DNA of 64,000 bases from Candidatus Dechloromonas phosphorivorans (GCA_016709495.1 JADJMS010000013.1:62001-126000), one strand, 5' to 3'; numbered from the stretch's first letter, positions 35,504-44,743 are shown. The notes: generated from the letters alone by a model not told the origin. Program-made: numbers and translations.

Positions 35504-37704
35504 GCATTCTGAACTATGTCAATCTGGCGGCCGAGCCGCTCGATACCAAGAAAACAAAACGCATACTGATCGTTGACGACGAACCTCGCTTACGCTCCAG
35601 TTACGCGCTTTTGCTCTCCGGGAGCGAACGTTGCATTGAAGAATGTGCCACCGGCATCGAAGCACAAGCGCGTCTTGATAAACGAGATATCGATGTCGTG
35701 GTGCTTGATCTCAATCTGCCTGACATCAGCGGGATCGAGATCATGCAATGGATGCAACAGAATCATCTGGATACGTCGGTCGTTGTTTTCAGTGCAGATG
35801 AGGCAATCACTTCCGCGATCCTTGCCTTGCGCCAGGGTGCATTTGAATTCATCCGCAAGTGTTGCGATCCGGATGAGCTTATTTCTGCCGTAGAGCGCGC
35901 CCTGCGCCGCCGCCAGATCGAACGCGAACACACTACGTTGAGCGTACATCTAGAGCAATCGGAAAAGATGCACCGTTTTCTCGTTGAGCAATCGCCTGAC
36001 ATCATTTACACACTCGACAACGAAGGCCGTTTTGTCTTCATCAATCGCCGTGCCGAAACCTTGCTTGGCTACGAACCCAATGAATTGATCGGCAAACACT
36101 ACTCGGTCATCGTGCATCCAGAAGACATCGCCCAGGCCAATTACAATTTCAATGAGCGGCGGATCGGTGATCGTGCTGCCACCAACGTCGAAATTCGCCT
36201 GAAAAGCAAAGATTTAAGCAAAGGCTTCCTGCACTTTGACAATCGTGTCATCGTCACCATACTCAGCTCACAAGGCGTCTATGTCGCCAAGGATGATTCT
36301 CCCCTGGGCAGCTTTGTCGGCACCGCCGGCGTGGCGCGCGACATTACCGAGCGCAAAAAAGCCGAAGAAACCATTGCCTTCCAGGCCTTCCATGATCTCC
36401 TGACTGGCTTGCCCAATCGGGTATTGTTCAAGGACCGCCTTGAACTCGCCGTCATTCAGGCCGAACGCCGGCAACAGCGGCTGGGCATCATGTTTATCGA
36501 CCTTGACCGTTTTAAACTAGTCAATGACACCTACGGACACCCGGAAGGTGATGAATTACTCAAGGCCTTCGCGCGTCGCACACGTGCCTGCCTGCGTTCA
36601 GGCGACACCCTGGCCCGTCTCGGTGGCGATGAATTTACGGTGTTATTGCCGGATATCAATGCCGAAAATGACGTGATAACAATCGCTGACAAGATCATGG
36701 CGGAAATGAGCATGCCATTTACGGTCGGCGGCCGTGATTACCACGCCTCGGCGAGCATAGGCATCGCCATCTATCCCGAAGATGGAAACACCACGGATTC
36801 CCTGGTGCGCAACGCCGATATTGCGATGTATCAGACCAAAAACCAGGGAAGAAACGGGTATTTGCACTTTAATTCGAGCATGAGCAGCAACCAGCAGGAT
36901 CGAATTATTCTTGAAAATGATCTACGCGCGGCGATTAGATTGGGCACTCAGTTTGAATTGCATTATCAACCGCAAGTTTCACAAAGCAGCCAGAGCATCA
37001 TCGGACTGGAAGCCTTGATTCGTTGGCAACACCCAACACGCGGCCTGGTCGGCCCCGACGAGTTTATCCCACTCGCCGAGGAAGCCGGGCTGATTGTCGG
37101 GATCAGTGACTGGGTACTTAACGCCGGCTGTCGTCAGCTTCAACGTTGGCGCAATTCCGGTTTTGATCACTTCAAGCTGGCGATCAACCTTTCGCCCAAG
37201 GAATTTGAGCAAGGCAATCTGGTTGACCGCATCACTCGCTTTATTTCGGCTTACAACATTCCCCCGGCGGCGATTGAAATCGAAATCACGGAAAGCCTGT
37301 TGATGAACGATGCAGAAAAAGTCATCGACAAGGTGAGTCAGTTACGCCTAGCAGGAATCCGTGTCTCGATTGATGACTTTGGTACGCGCTATTCCTCGCT
37401 CAATTATCTGCGTCGTTTCCCGGTCAGCAGCATAAAAATCGATCAATCCTTTGTCCGCGACCTGATACCGAATTCTGCTCCAGCCATCATTGACGCCATC
37501 ATCGGCATCAGTCAAAGCTTCAGCCTTGATGTTCTGGCGGAGGGCGTGGAAACCGAGATTCAATGTCAGACACTAAGCAAGCTGGGCTGCGATAAGATGC
37601 AGGGGTTTTATTTCAGTCGCCCCTTACCCGCCCCCGCAATCGAAGCCATGCTGGTATCCGGCAAATTCCCGCTCTGCACCTCAATTCTCGAGACAAAACA
37701 CTGA
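35500..37704 (+). CDS. REC-PAS-GGDEF-EAL bifunctional c-di-GMP protein
   Basis: The protein has 734 residues. A receiver domain (ILIVDDEPRLRSSYALLL, phosphoacceptor in VVLDLNLPDISG) is followed by a PAS domain (VEQSPDIIYTLDNEGRFVFI). The GGDEF domain has an intact active site (RLGGDEFTVLL, about residue 375), and the EAL domain starts near 490 (GLEALIRWQHP). In EAL the loop-6 motif reads DDFGTRYSSL, with R where G is usual. Synthase activity is likely and phosphodiesterase activity plausible. It is coupled to the upstream HDOD-kinase, forming a phosphorelay into c-di-GMP metabolism. Confidence 0.93.
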   Translation: MSILNYVNLAAEPLDTKKTKRILIVDDEPRLRSSYALLLSGSERCIEECATGIEAQARLDKRDIDVVVLDLNLPDISGIEIMQWMQQNHLDTSVVVFSADEAITSAILALRQGAFEFIRKCCDPDELISAVERALRRRQIEREHTTLSVHLEQSEKMHRFLVEQSPDIIYTLDNEGRFVFINRRAETLLGYEPNELIGKHYSVIVHPEDIAQANYNFNERRIGDRAATNVEIRLKSKDLSKGFLHFDNRVIVTILSSQGVYVAKDDSPLGSFVGTAGVARDITERKKAEETIAFQAFHDLLTGLPNRVLFKDRLELAVIQAERRQQRLGIMFIDLDRFKLVNDTYGHPEGDELLKAFARRTRACLRSGDTLARLGGDEFTVLLPDINAENDVITIADKIMAEMSMPFTVGGRDYHASASIGIAIYPEDGNTTDSLVRNADIAMYQTKNQGRNGYLHFNSSMSSNQQDRIILENDLRAAIRLGTQFELHYQPQVSQSSQSIIGLEALIRWQHPTRGLVGPDEFIPLAEEAGLIVGISDWVLNAGCRQLQRWRNSGFDHFKLAINLSPKEFEQGNLVDRITRFISAYNIPPAAIEIEITESLLMNDAEKVIDKVSQLRLAGIRVSIDDFGTRYSSLNYLRRFPVSSIKIDQSFVRDLIPNSAPAIIDAIIGISQSFSLDVLAEGVETEIQCQTLSKLGCDKMQGFYFSRPLPAPAIEAMLVSGKFPLCTSILETKH

Positions 37705-37819
37705 CCTGTGAATTTTTTCACTGCGCCCAAAATCCGCGCGCTGTAAATTAAAGCTGTGTTTAGACCTTGCATTTAAAAATGCAACTCGCCCGCAAAACAA
37801 GGCTGATTGAGGTTGGATC

Positions 37820-38002
37820 ATGAATTCGAGCAACAAGCGTCGCAAAGATGATCGGCGTACTAGCGAATATGGCCCGCCGAAAGGCTGGCGAGAACGACGT
37901 AATACGGTTGAACGCCGCCGCCCCGAGGTGCATGAAATTTCATTTTCTGAATGGATCTCGATCATGCGCAGCTTCAACGTGCACTCTCAGGGAACTGCCT
38001 GA
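37820..38002 (+). CDS. Small basic hypothetical protein
   Basis: The protein has 60 residues and starts MNSSNKRRKDDRRTSEYGPP, very rich in Arg, Lys and Asp in its first 40 residues (GWRERRNTVERRRPEV), with a short hydrophobic end (SEWISIMRSFNV). GAGG lies about 10 bases before the ATG. It stands alone between the c-di-GMP gene and the papain-like protease. The composition resembles small beta-proteobacterial proteins of unknown function; a second frame overlaps part of it but lacks a start signal. Confidence 0.55.
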   Translation: MNSSNKRRKDDRRTSEYGPPKGWRERRNTVERRRPEVHEISFSEWISIMRSFNVHSQGTA

Positions 38003-38066
38003 AACATCGCTTACCGCAGATTGTTCAGCCTTAAAATTGCCTCGTAAATCACGGAGGCTCACGGCA

Positions 38067-39539
38067 ATGAACAAGATCACCTACCGCCTTGGCGCGGCGC
38101 TGGTAACCGCGTTTGTCGCAGGAACGGCCTGCGCCGACAAGAAACCACGGCGAGTCGGTTTTGTCGCCGAACCCGAAGTGAGCTATCACGCAGTACCTCA
38201 AATACAGAGAGCGCGCGGATTCCTGCCTGAAGCAGTCGATCTATCAAATCGCATGCCAAAGCCTGGCGATCAGGGTGATTTCAGTTCATGCACCGCCTGG
38301 GCCGTTGCTTATGCCGCACGCAGTTATTACGCGGCAGGCCAGGCTGGGGTCGAGCGGCTGGATGCTTCAACGGCACTCAGCCCAGCCTATGTATATAACC
38401 GGCTCAACGGTGGCCAGTGCAACCAGCCGACCAGCATCATGGACGCCCTGACGCTGATGCGTGATGAAGGGGTCTTGCCGATGCGCGATTTCCCTTATCA
38501 GGCAAGCAATTGCATTCAATTACCGAACAGTGAGCAAAAGCGTGCTGCCAGCAGTTTCCGTATCCGCAACTGGAGCCGACTCGATACGGATGATCTTGAT
38601 GCGATCAAATCGCAAATTTTCAATGGGCACCCGGTCATCGTGGTCCTCAATCTGCCCAAGTCGTTTGATCAACTGCGAGGGAATAGCGTTTACGACGACC
38701 GCGCCGACCGCAACTTCCCGCACGTCATGGTTGCCGTCGGCTACGAGGACCGTTTGCAAGCTTTCCGCCTGATGAATTCATGGGACACGGACTGGGGCGA
38801 TGGCGGCTACGTCTGGGTTGCTTACCGTGCCTACTCTGCGCTCAAGGTCGACCGTGCCTATGTAATCGACTTGCCACCGCCCACCCCGCTGGAATCCAAA
38901 ACTCAGACAACCGCAATAGCCCAGCCTTACGCACCAATGCCATTGCCTGCATCAATCCCGATTTCTCCGAAGGGACCTGACACTGTCGCGCAAGCCAACC
39001 CAGTAGCCAAACCCGCTGCAATGGTCTGTTCCAAACAAGGTAGCCAGCCTTGGCCGCAATGCGAAATTGAGCTGAATTTCAAGACGGCTCTTGATGCGCG
39101 GCATGGATTAAGCGCCCAACTGATGGGTGCTGGCGGCGGAGTTTTCAAGGCAGGTACTTCACTCGGCATTGAAGTAACAACACCCGACTTCCCCACCTAT
39201 CTCTACATCAGCTACCTTCAGGCGAGTGGCGACGTGGTTCAGCTGCATTGGCCAAGCAGTGAGTCAGGACGGGCATTGGCGCCTGGTAGTCGGGTAATTC
39301 TGGGCGGCGGACAGGGCGGGCGTCCCAACTATCGCATCGGCCCACCGTTTGGCAATGAGGCTATCGTCATCGTCGCCAGTGCCAGCCCCTTGTTTTTTGG
39401 CGAAATACCGAAAATGCAGGATGACCGGGCCTACCTTAGCGCATTTCGGCGTGCATTCGCGACGCGACCGGCGGATGGCGCGGGAAATCGCCGGGTTGAA
39501 GCAGTCGTTTTGCCATTAGTTACGGTCGACGCCAAATAA
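38067..39539 (+). CDS. Secreted papain-like (C1) cysteine protease with DUF4384-type domain
   Basis: The protein has 490 residues. After the signal peptide (GAALVTAFVAGTACA) comes a C1 peptidase domain: QGDFSSCTAWAVAYA holds the catalytic Cys (about 75), FPHVMVAVGY the His (about 218) and MNSWDTDWGDGGYVWV the Asn (about 236). A Pro-rich linker (about 272-310) leads to a C-terminal DUF4384-like beta domain (LGIEVTTPDFPTYLYISYL, APGSRVILGG). ATG 38067 with GGAGG is the start. The gene is followed 27 bases later by an OmpA-type gene, so a cell-envelope role is likely. It ends in a dispersed motif copy. Confidence 0.87.
   Translation: MNKITYRLGAALVTAFVAGTACADKKPRRVGFVAEPEVSYHAVPQIQRARGFLPEAVDLSNRMPKPGDQGDFSSCTAWAVAYAARSYYAAGQAGVERLDASTALSPAYVYNRLNGGQCNQPTSIMDALTLMRDEGVLPMRDFPYQASNCIQLPNSEQKRAASSFRIRNWSRLDTDDLDAIKSQIFNGHPVIVVLNLPKSFDQLRGNSVYDDRADRNFPHVMVAVGYEDRLQAFRLMNSWDTDWGDGGYVWVAYRAYSALKVDRAYVIDLPPPTPLESKTQTTAIAQPYAPMPLPASIPISPKGPDTVAQANPVAKPAAMVCSKQGSQPWPQCEIELNFKTALDARHGLSAQLMGAGGGVFKAGTSLGIEVTTPDFPTYLYISYLQASGDVVQLHWPSSESGRALAPGSRVILGGGQGGRPNYRIGPPFGNEAIVIVASASPLFFGEIPKMQDDRAYLSAFRRAFATRPADGAGNRRVEAVVLPLVTVDAK
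39519..39536 (+). repeat. Copy of dispersed GTTRCGGTCRAC motif
   Basis: GTTACGGTCGACGCCAAA forms the last codons (VTVDAK) of the papain-like protease, immediately before its stop. Confidence 0.7.
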
Positions 39540-39566
39540 TGGCCAATTTTTGAAGGGATTCCTGTC

Positions 39567-40109
39567 ATGAACCTGATCACTCAATGGGGACTTGCCGTCC
39601 TTATCAGCACCCAGACGCTCTCCCTCTCAGCTCAGGAAGCCGGCGGACGCAAACCGAATTCCGAGCAAATTATAGAACGCCTGGCGGCACCGGTCAGCCA
39701 AGGCAAAACACGCGGCTGGCGCGGCGTTACGGTGGAAGGTGGCGAAGCGCAACCGGCTTCAGCGCCAAGTATCGATCTTGAAGTGAATTTCGAATACGCC
39801 TCGGCACAACTCTCACCAGATGCACGAATTGTCCTCGACAACCTGGGATTAGCGCTTAACCACGCAAGTCTGCAAAGTGCGCGCATTCAACTGGTCGGGC
39901 ATACCGACGCCAAAGGCGGCGATGCCTACAACCTCACACTATCGCGCCAGCGCGCCCAGTCAGTTGCCAACTATCTGGGCAGCCAGCATGGCATTGCGGA
40001 AAAACGCCTGACAGTTGAAGGGATGGGCCGCAGCCAGTTGGCCGTGGCTGACCAACCTTACAGCGCGCTAAATCGCCGGGTTCAGGTAATCAACCTCGGC
40101 CAGCCCTGA
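39567..40109 (+). CDS. OmpA-family peptidoglycan-binding protein
   Basis: The protein has 180 residues. It has an N-terminal signal peptide (LAVLISTQTLSLSAQ), a short linker and an OmpA C-terminal domain (VNFEYASAQLSPDARIVLDN, LVGHTDAKGGDAYNLTLSRQRA, NRRVQVINLG). The conserved Asp and Arg that contact diaminopimelate (HTDAKG, SRQRAQSV) are present. It is probably periplasmic and bound to peptidoglycan. Likely cotranscribed with the papain-like protease. Confidence 0.88.
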   Translation: MNLITQWGLAVLISTQTLSLSAQEAGGRKPNSEQIIERLAAPVSQGKTRGWRGVTVEGGEAQPASAPSIDLEVNFEYASAQLSPDARIVLDNLGLALNHASLQSARIQLVGHTDAKGGDAYNLTLSRQRAQSVANYLGSQHGIAEKRLTVEGMGRSQLAVADQPYSALNRRVQVINLGQP

Positions 40110-40595
40110 TCAGGGTGCCACGCGACGTTTGAGCAAAACGCGGTCGATGATGCGTTCGCCGTTCGGACCCTGGCGGACCATGATATCTGCATCGTAATTG
40201 GCAGCCGGTTTGTATAGCCTTTCCTCAGAAGTCCCACGCAACAGGCGCACCACTTCAATGGCCAGACCGATGACGGCAATCGGAAAACCGCGCTGTTTTC
40301 CCTGCTCGTCAGGAATCTGTTTGACCTGAATATTGCCGCCATTGGCGTCAACCGCAGACAGCCACTTGTTGAGTCGATCAGGAATCGCCACTGGCGACAT
40401 GCGATCAGTCACTGGAATCTCGATGGTTTCCAGGTCGGCATTCAGCGAACTCGACAAACTCCGGTCAAATGATGTCGTATCAATATAATTGACAGACTCC
40501 TTGGGCGGCGGAGCTGGCGGCTCGCTGGCACAGGCAGCAAGCAAAGCGGTAACTGCCAAGGCACAAACCAAGGCTGGGCGGTTAAACAAACTCAT
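40110..40595 (-). CDS. Hypothetical lipoprotein
   Basis: The protein has 161 residues. Its signal peptide ends in the lipobox LLAAC, and a Pro-rich segment (SEPPAPPPKES) follows. The rest is a mixed alpha/beta domain (FPIAVIGLAIEVVRLLRG, ADIMVRQGPNGERIIDRVLL). The gene abuts the OmpA gene stop. I do not recognise a family; the Pal-type gene lies upstream on the same strand with a gap of 73 bases, so both may belong to one envelope operon. Confidence 0.7.
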   Translation of the reverse strand: MSLFNRPALVCALAVTALLAACASEPPAPPPKESVNYIDTTSFDRSLSSSLNADLETIEIPVTDRMSPVAIPDRLNKWLSAVDANGGNIQVKQIPDEQGKQRGFPIAVIGLAIEVVRLLRGTSEERLYKPAANYDADIMVRQGPNGERIIDRVLLKRRVAP

Positions 40596-40668
40596 CTCAA
40601 TCTCCCACCTTGTCGGCCTTGCGAATATCTGTATAACACCTCATCCGCGAACCTTGTCTGCTAACGAA

Positions 40669-41242
40669 TTACTCTTCGCGTTCGTATACAACGTCAGCCC
40701 GACGGTTTTCCGCCCACGACTCTTCGTCATGCCCCTTCAGCTTGGGCTTGGCCTCGCCGAGAGATTTCACTACCACCTGTTTCTCGTTCGCTCCGTGGCT
40801 GATGATGGCCTGGCGAACGTTCGTTGCGCGCTTCAGTGCCAGAATGTTGTTGAAACTGGCGCTACCACGCTCATCGGCATTGCCTTCGATACGCACACGA
40901 GATTTCGGATTCGTGGCCAGATAGCGGGCATGGGATTTCAGAGCAGGATCAAAGTCAGCCTTGACGTCGGCATTATTATATTCAAAATAAACACTGCGCT
41001 GCGTGCGCAAACCAGTTGAATCAAGCTGCATCGGCGCATCGACAGGCGTTGCCGGATTATTTCCAGAGGCAACGCGCATATCCTGTTGCAACTCGGGCGG
41101 CACCGGCTGGCCGACCAAGCCTGGGTGGAACCTTGAGCGCCCCAGTCTGAGCAATATTCTTGTGATTCAGTTTATCCGCACTTGTGACGCAGCCGGCAAG
41201 CAAGGCAGGAAATAGAATTAAGGCAATCAGGGAGGCGCGCAT
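40669..41242 (-). CDS. Pal-type OmpA-family lipoprotein (frameshifted)
   Basis: The N-terminus (SLIALILFPALLAGC, lipobox LLAGC) and the OmpA-like domain (SVYFEYNNADVKADFDPALK, RIEGNADERGSASFNNILAL, NRRADVVYERE) lie in different frames. Removing one base from the GGG at 41123-41125 joins GALKVPPGLVGQPVPPELQQ and restores a ~190-residue lipoprotein. Such proteins anchor the outer membrane to peptidoglycan. It is not in a tol-pal operon, so it may be a paralogue and not the main Pal. The frame break is probably a sequence error. Confidence 0.83.
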
Positions 41243-41311
41243 CGTCGTCTGGGCTGCTAGGAGAATTTCGAATGATAGCTTTTCGCCGCCTTCACGAATA
41301 GGCCTGCTTGA

Positions 41312-42544
41312 TCAGAACAAGCCGTCAAACAACTGCACCTGAACGTTATCGCCGGCCTGAACGCCGGCGCAGTCTTCCGGCAGGACGACGAAACAGTTGG
41401 CTTCCGACATTGAACGCAACACACCCGACCCTTGGTTGCCCGAAGTTTTTACCTGCCAGCGGCCGTCGACCGTAACAATCTGCCCGCGCAGATATTCACG
41501 ACGGCCGACTTGTTTTTTGATGGCATTTGCCGCGTTGACCGTAAGCAATGGCCGCTCAGGCACCGGATCGAGGCCGGACAGACGGAGCAATGCATCAAGC
41601 GCAAACTGGGTATAGCTGACCATCACGGCAACCGGGTTGCCGGGCAGGCCAAACAACCAGGCGTTACCAATTTTGCCGAAGGCCATCGGCCGACCGGGCT
41701 TGATATTGAGTTTCCAGAATTTCACCTGGCCGAGCTTGGCGAGAATCTCCTTGATGAAATCTGCCTCGCCGACCGATACACCGCCGGTGGTAATGATGAC
41801 ATCAGCAATCTGCGCCGCTTCAACCAGCGTCGCCTCCAGTGCATCGGGCTGATCGGGAACAACGCCCATGTCGATGATGTCCGCACCCAAGCGGCTGAGC
41901 AGGCCGTGCAGGGTGTAACGGTTACTGTCGTAAATCTGGCCTGGCGCCAGCGGGGTGCCGATTGAAGCAAGTTCATCGCCGGTCGAGAAGAAGGCGACAC
42001 GCAGACGACGTTTAACGTCGACTTCGGCAATGCCCAACGAGGCAATCAAACCCAGTTCCGCCGGACCAATTTGTTTGCCAGCCGGCAAGGCAACCTGGCC
42101 GCGCGCCAGATCCTCTCCCGCCCGCCGGGTATTCTGGCCGAGACGTTGGCCGGCGGGGATCCACACTGCAGCCCCCTCGACGCGCGTCACTTCCTGCACG
42201 ACGATGGTGTCCGCTCCTGCCGGCAGCACAGCACCGGTCATGATGCGTACCGCCTGGCCCTTGCCGACCATACCGGAGAAGGCGTTGCCGGCGAAGGCGG
42301 TGCCAACCACCGTCAAGCGGGTTTCACCCTCACGGGCGAGGCTGTCGAAACAGACCGCATAACCATCCATGGCCGAGTTATCGTGTGCCGGCACATCGTG
42401 CGGGGCAATGATGTCGGCCGCAAGAATACGACCCAGGGTGCTGCGCACCGGGAGAAATTCGTGGCCGCAAATTGGCGTGACTTCAGCCAGCATGCGACTG
42501 CGTGCTTCCGCAGCGGAAAGAGAGGCGTTGGCGTGTTCAGTCAT
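41312..42544 (-). CDS. moeA: Molybdopterin molybdenumtransferase
   Basis: The 410-residue MoeA inserts molybdate (or tungstate) into molybdopterin. Motifs include PHDVPAHDNSAMDGYAV, VRIMTGAVLPAGADTIV, FFSTGDEL, IYDSNRYTL and GGVSVGEADFIKE. LFGLPGNPVAVMVSY marks the molybdopterin-binding region, with PLLTVNAANAIKK nearby. ATG 42544 (MTEHANAS) is preferred; the frame extends upstream to 42604. It lies 4 bases after the tungstate transporter genes, consistent with cofactor supply for formate dehydrogenase. Dispersed motif copies occur at 41464 and 41533. Confidence 0.93.
   Translation of the reverse strand: MTEHANASLSAAEARSRMLAEVTPICGHEFLPVRSTLGRILAADIIAPHDVPAHDNSAMDGYAVCFDSLAREGETRLTVVGTAFAGNAFSGMVGKGQAVRIMTGAVLPAGADTIVVQEVTRVEGAAVWIPAGQRLGQNTRRAGEDLARGQVALPAGKQIGPAELGLIASLGIAEVDVKRRLRVAFFSTGDELASIGTPLAPGQIYDSNRYTLHGLLSRLGADIIDMGVVPDQPDALEATLVEAAQIADVIITTGGVSVGEADFIKEILAKLGQVKFWKLNIKPGRPMAFGKIGNAWLFGLPGNPVAVMVSYTQFALDALLRLSGLDPVPERPLLTVNAANAIKKQVGRREYLRGQIVTVDGRWQVKTSGNQGSGVLRSMSEANCFVVLPEDCAGVQAGDNVQVQLFDGLF
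41464..41477 (-). repeat. Copy of dispersed GTTRCGGTCRAC motif
   Basis: On the minus strand TGTTACGGTCGACG inside moeA, encoding VTVDGR. A near copy (one mismatch in the core) follows at 41533-41544. Confidence 0.65.
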
Positions 42545-42548
42545 ATTA

Positions 42549-43355
42549 TCATTTCTTCGCGCTGGGGAAAAATACCTGTTGGCCGTCAGCCCGGAAGCTG
42601 GCAATCGCTTCCTGCCCGGCGGGTGAAATCAGCCACTGGGCGAAACGCTCGGCGGCTTCCTTTTTGACATGCGGGTGGCGCGCCGGGTTCACCGGAATCA
42701 CGCCGTAAGGGTTAAACAGTTTGGCATCACCAGCCAGGACGATGTCGAGTTCGCGGCGATTTTTGAAGGCGTACCACGTGGCACGGTCGGACAGCGTGTA
42801 GGCGTTACTGGCTGCTGCCATGTTCAGGGTCGGCCCCATACCGCTGCCGGTTTCCTTGTAGCCAGCCAAGGTTTTCGGATCGACACCAGCCTCTTTCCAT
42901 AAACGCAGTTCAGCCGCATGCGTGCCGCTCTTGTCACCACGCGAGATGAAAATCTGGCCGCCGCCGGCTATTGCCTTCAGCGCACCGACTGCCGTGCCCG
43001 CTGCACGCACTTTGGCCGGGTCATCTTTGGGACCGATGCAAACGAAGTCGTTGTACATCACATCCTGACGATAACTGCCGTAACCCTCGGCAACAAATTT
43101 GTCTTCAGCGGCGCGGTCGTGGACAAACAGCACATCGGCATCGCCGCGCCGGCCTATTTCCAGCGCCTGCCCGGTGCCGACGGCGACGACACGAACCTTG
43201 ATGGCGGTCGCCTGCTCAAACTTGGGCAAAATCCAGCCGAACAAACCGGATTGCTCGGTCGATGTGGTCGAGGCAACGATCAGCATTTCCTCGGCAACGG
43301 CAGCCCCGGCCAACAAGCCTAAAGCCAGCATTAATGATCGAAAGCAATGCGCCAT
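42549..43355 (-). CDS. tupA: Tungstate ABC transporter substrate-binding protein
   Basis: The protein has 268 residues. It begins MAHCFRSLMLALGLLAGAAVA, a signal peptide preceded by AGGAG. TTSTEQSGLFGWILPKFE, VRVVAVGTGQALEIGRRGDADV, VHDRAAEDKFV and FISRGDKSGTHAAELRLW are the TupA signature, which binds tungstate with high affinity. As sequenced it is read in frame from the upstream ATPase (499 codons), but it has its own ribosome-binding site and signal peptide, so the fusion is probably not real. Tungstate uptake fits a formate dehydrogenase that could use W. Confidence 0.9.
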   Translation of the reverse strand: MAHCFRSLMLALGLLAGAAVAEEMLIVASTTSTEQSGLFGWILPKFEQATAIKVRVVAVGTGQALEIGRRGDADVLFVHDRAAEDKFVAEGYGSYRQDVMYNDFVCIGPKDDPAKVRAAGTAVGALKAIAGGGQIFISRGDKSGTHAAELRLWKEAGVDPKTLAGYKETGSGMGPTLNMAAASNAYTLSDRATWYAFKNRRELDIVLAGDAKLFNPYGVIPVNPARHPHVKKEAAERFAQWLISPAGQEAIASFRADGQQVFFPSAKK

Positions 43356-44048
43356 GGCAGTTCTCCTTGCATGAAAGCGCGCCGCCGGGGATTGCGGTCG
43401 GGCAAAAAAGCGTTGCGCCGATTCGTGCTCCTGCACGCGACCATCCGCCAAAAAAATGATGTCATCGGCCAGTCGTGTTGCCTGACCGAGATTATGCGTC
43501 GTCATCAGCACTTTGGCGCCATCGGTACGGATTTCGCGGATGATGCGCTCGACCGCTTCGGTTGCCGAAGGGTCAAGGCTGGCAGTGGGCTCATCGAGCA
43601 GCAATAAACGCGGGCGCATGGCCCACGCTCTCGCCAAGGCCATGCGCTGACGCTCGCCACCGGAAAGCAGGCGTGCACAATCGCTGGCGCGATGAGCAAG
43701 CCCGACGCGAGCCAGCACCTCATCAGTCCGTGATCGACGCTCGGCAGCGCTCATCGCTTGCGGGCGCAGGGCGAATTCGACATTGGTAAAGACTGACATG
43801 CGCAGCAGCATCGGTTGCTGAAAAACCATCGCCAAACGGCCATTCGGCTGGCTGGCACCGCCCCAATCGACCGTGCCGCCGTCATTCGGCAGCAAACCGG
43901 CAAGCAGGCGAAGCAATAGGGTTTTGCCGGCACCATTGGGCCCGAGAATGACGCTGATGCCCTCGCCAGACAATTCAAGATCGAGGCCATCAAGAATGGC
44001 CCGACCTTCCGGGGCAAAACGCAGGCCTGTGAGGCGCAGCGGAAACAT
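43331..44048 (-). CDS. tupC: Tungstate ABC transporter ATP-binding protein (3' end frameshifted)
   Basis: The protein has about 238 residues, with Walker A GPNGAGKTLLLRLLAG, signature LSGGERQRMALARAWA and Walker B LLLLDEPTASLDP. After FFARPQSPAAR the expected ending AFMQGELPWRIAFDH and a TAA at 43331 lie in another frame. Two extra bases in the CGCGC run near 43376-43383 would restore it. As sequenced, the frame instead continues into tupA. In the restored form tupC and tupA overlap by 25 bases. Confidence 0.87.
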
Positions 44049-44743
44049 CAGCCGTACCTCCGCGCCGCCCAGCAGCGCAAGCCGTAAGCCGCGACATTGA
44101 GGCCGAGGATGATGGTCATCAGCACCAGCCCCAGCGCAATCGACAGCGCCAGATCACCCTTGCTGGTTTCCAGCGCGATGGCGGTGGTCATCACCCGCGT
44201 ATAGCCGTCGATGTTGCCGCCGACGATCATCACCGCACCCACCTCGGACATGGCGCGACCTAGGCCAGCCAGTGTTGCAACAGAAAGCGAAAAGCGGCAG
44301 TCGGCGAGCAACAGGCCCACGGCTTGCGGTCGACCGATACCAATGACTGAAAATTCCGGCGCGTAATCCTTCCAGGCATCTTCAACAATCTGCCGGGTGA
44401 CGGCAGCAATCAGTGGCACAACCAGCAGACTTTGCGCGACGATCATCGCGCTCGGTGAAAACAGCAGGCCGTAACTGCCGAAGGGCCCACTGCGCGACAG
44501 AGCCAGATATACGAGCACGCCAACCACCACTGACGGCAGCCCCATCAAGGCGTTGAGGGTAACAATCAAGATCCCGCGTCCGGGAAAGCTGGCGACGGCA
44601 AGCCAGGCGCCGAGCGGCAGACCGAGAAGCGCACCGAACAACAGTGCCGAGAGGCTGACGCGCAAGGACAAACCAACGATTTCGAGCAATCGATGATCCA
44701 GCGAACCCAGCAACAGGAAAGCGTCGGCAAGCGTAGAAAGCAT
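44048..44743 (-). CDS. tupB: Tungstate ABC transporter permease
   Basis: This 231-residue integral membrane protein has five or six helices (VGLSLRVSLSALLFGALLGL, SVVVGVLVYLALS, MIVAQSLLVVPLIAAV) and a permease-type EAA-like loop (IVEDAWKDYAPEFSVIGIG). GLGRAMSEVGAVMIVGGNIDG is shared by TupB-type permeases. The stop abuts the ATPase start, so tupB-tupC-tupA form one operon with moeA. Confidence 0.9.
   Translation of the reverse strand: MLSTLADAFLLLGSLDHRLLEIVGLSLRVSLSALLFGALLGLPLGAWLAVASFPGRGILIVTLNALMGLPSVVVGVLVYLALSRSGPFGSYGLLFSPSAMIVAQSLLVVPLIAAVTRQIVEDAWKDYAPEFSVIGIGRPQAVGLLLADCRFSLSVATLAGLGRAMSEVGAVMIVGGNIDGYTRVMTTAIALETSKGDLALSIALGLVLMTIILGLNVAAYGLRCWAARRYG

Noticed and set aside
42549..44048. 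Natural fusion of transporter ATPase and binding protein
   Set aside because: An internal ribosome-binding site, signal peptide and the expected ATPase C-terminus in another frame point to a small indel.
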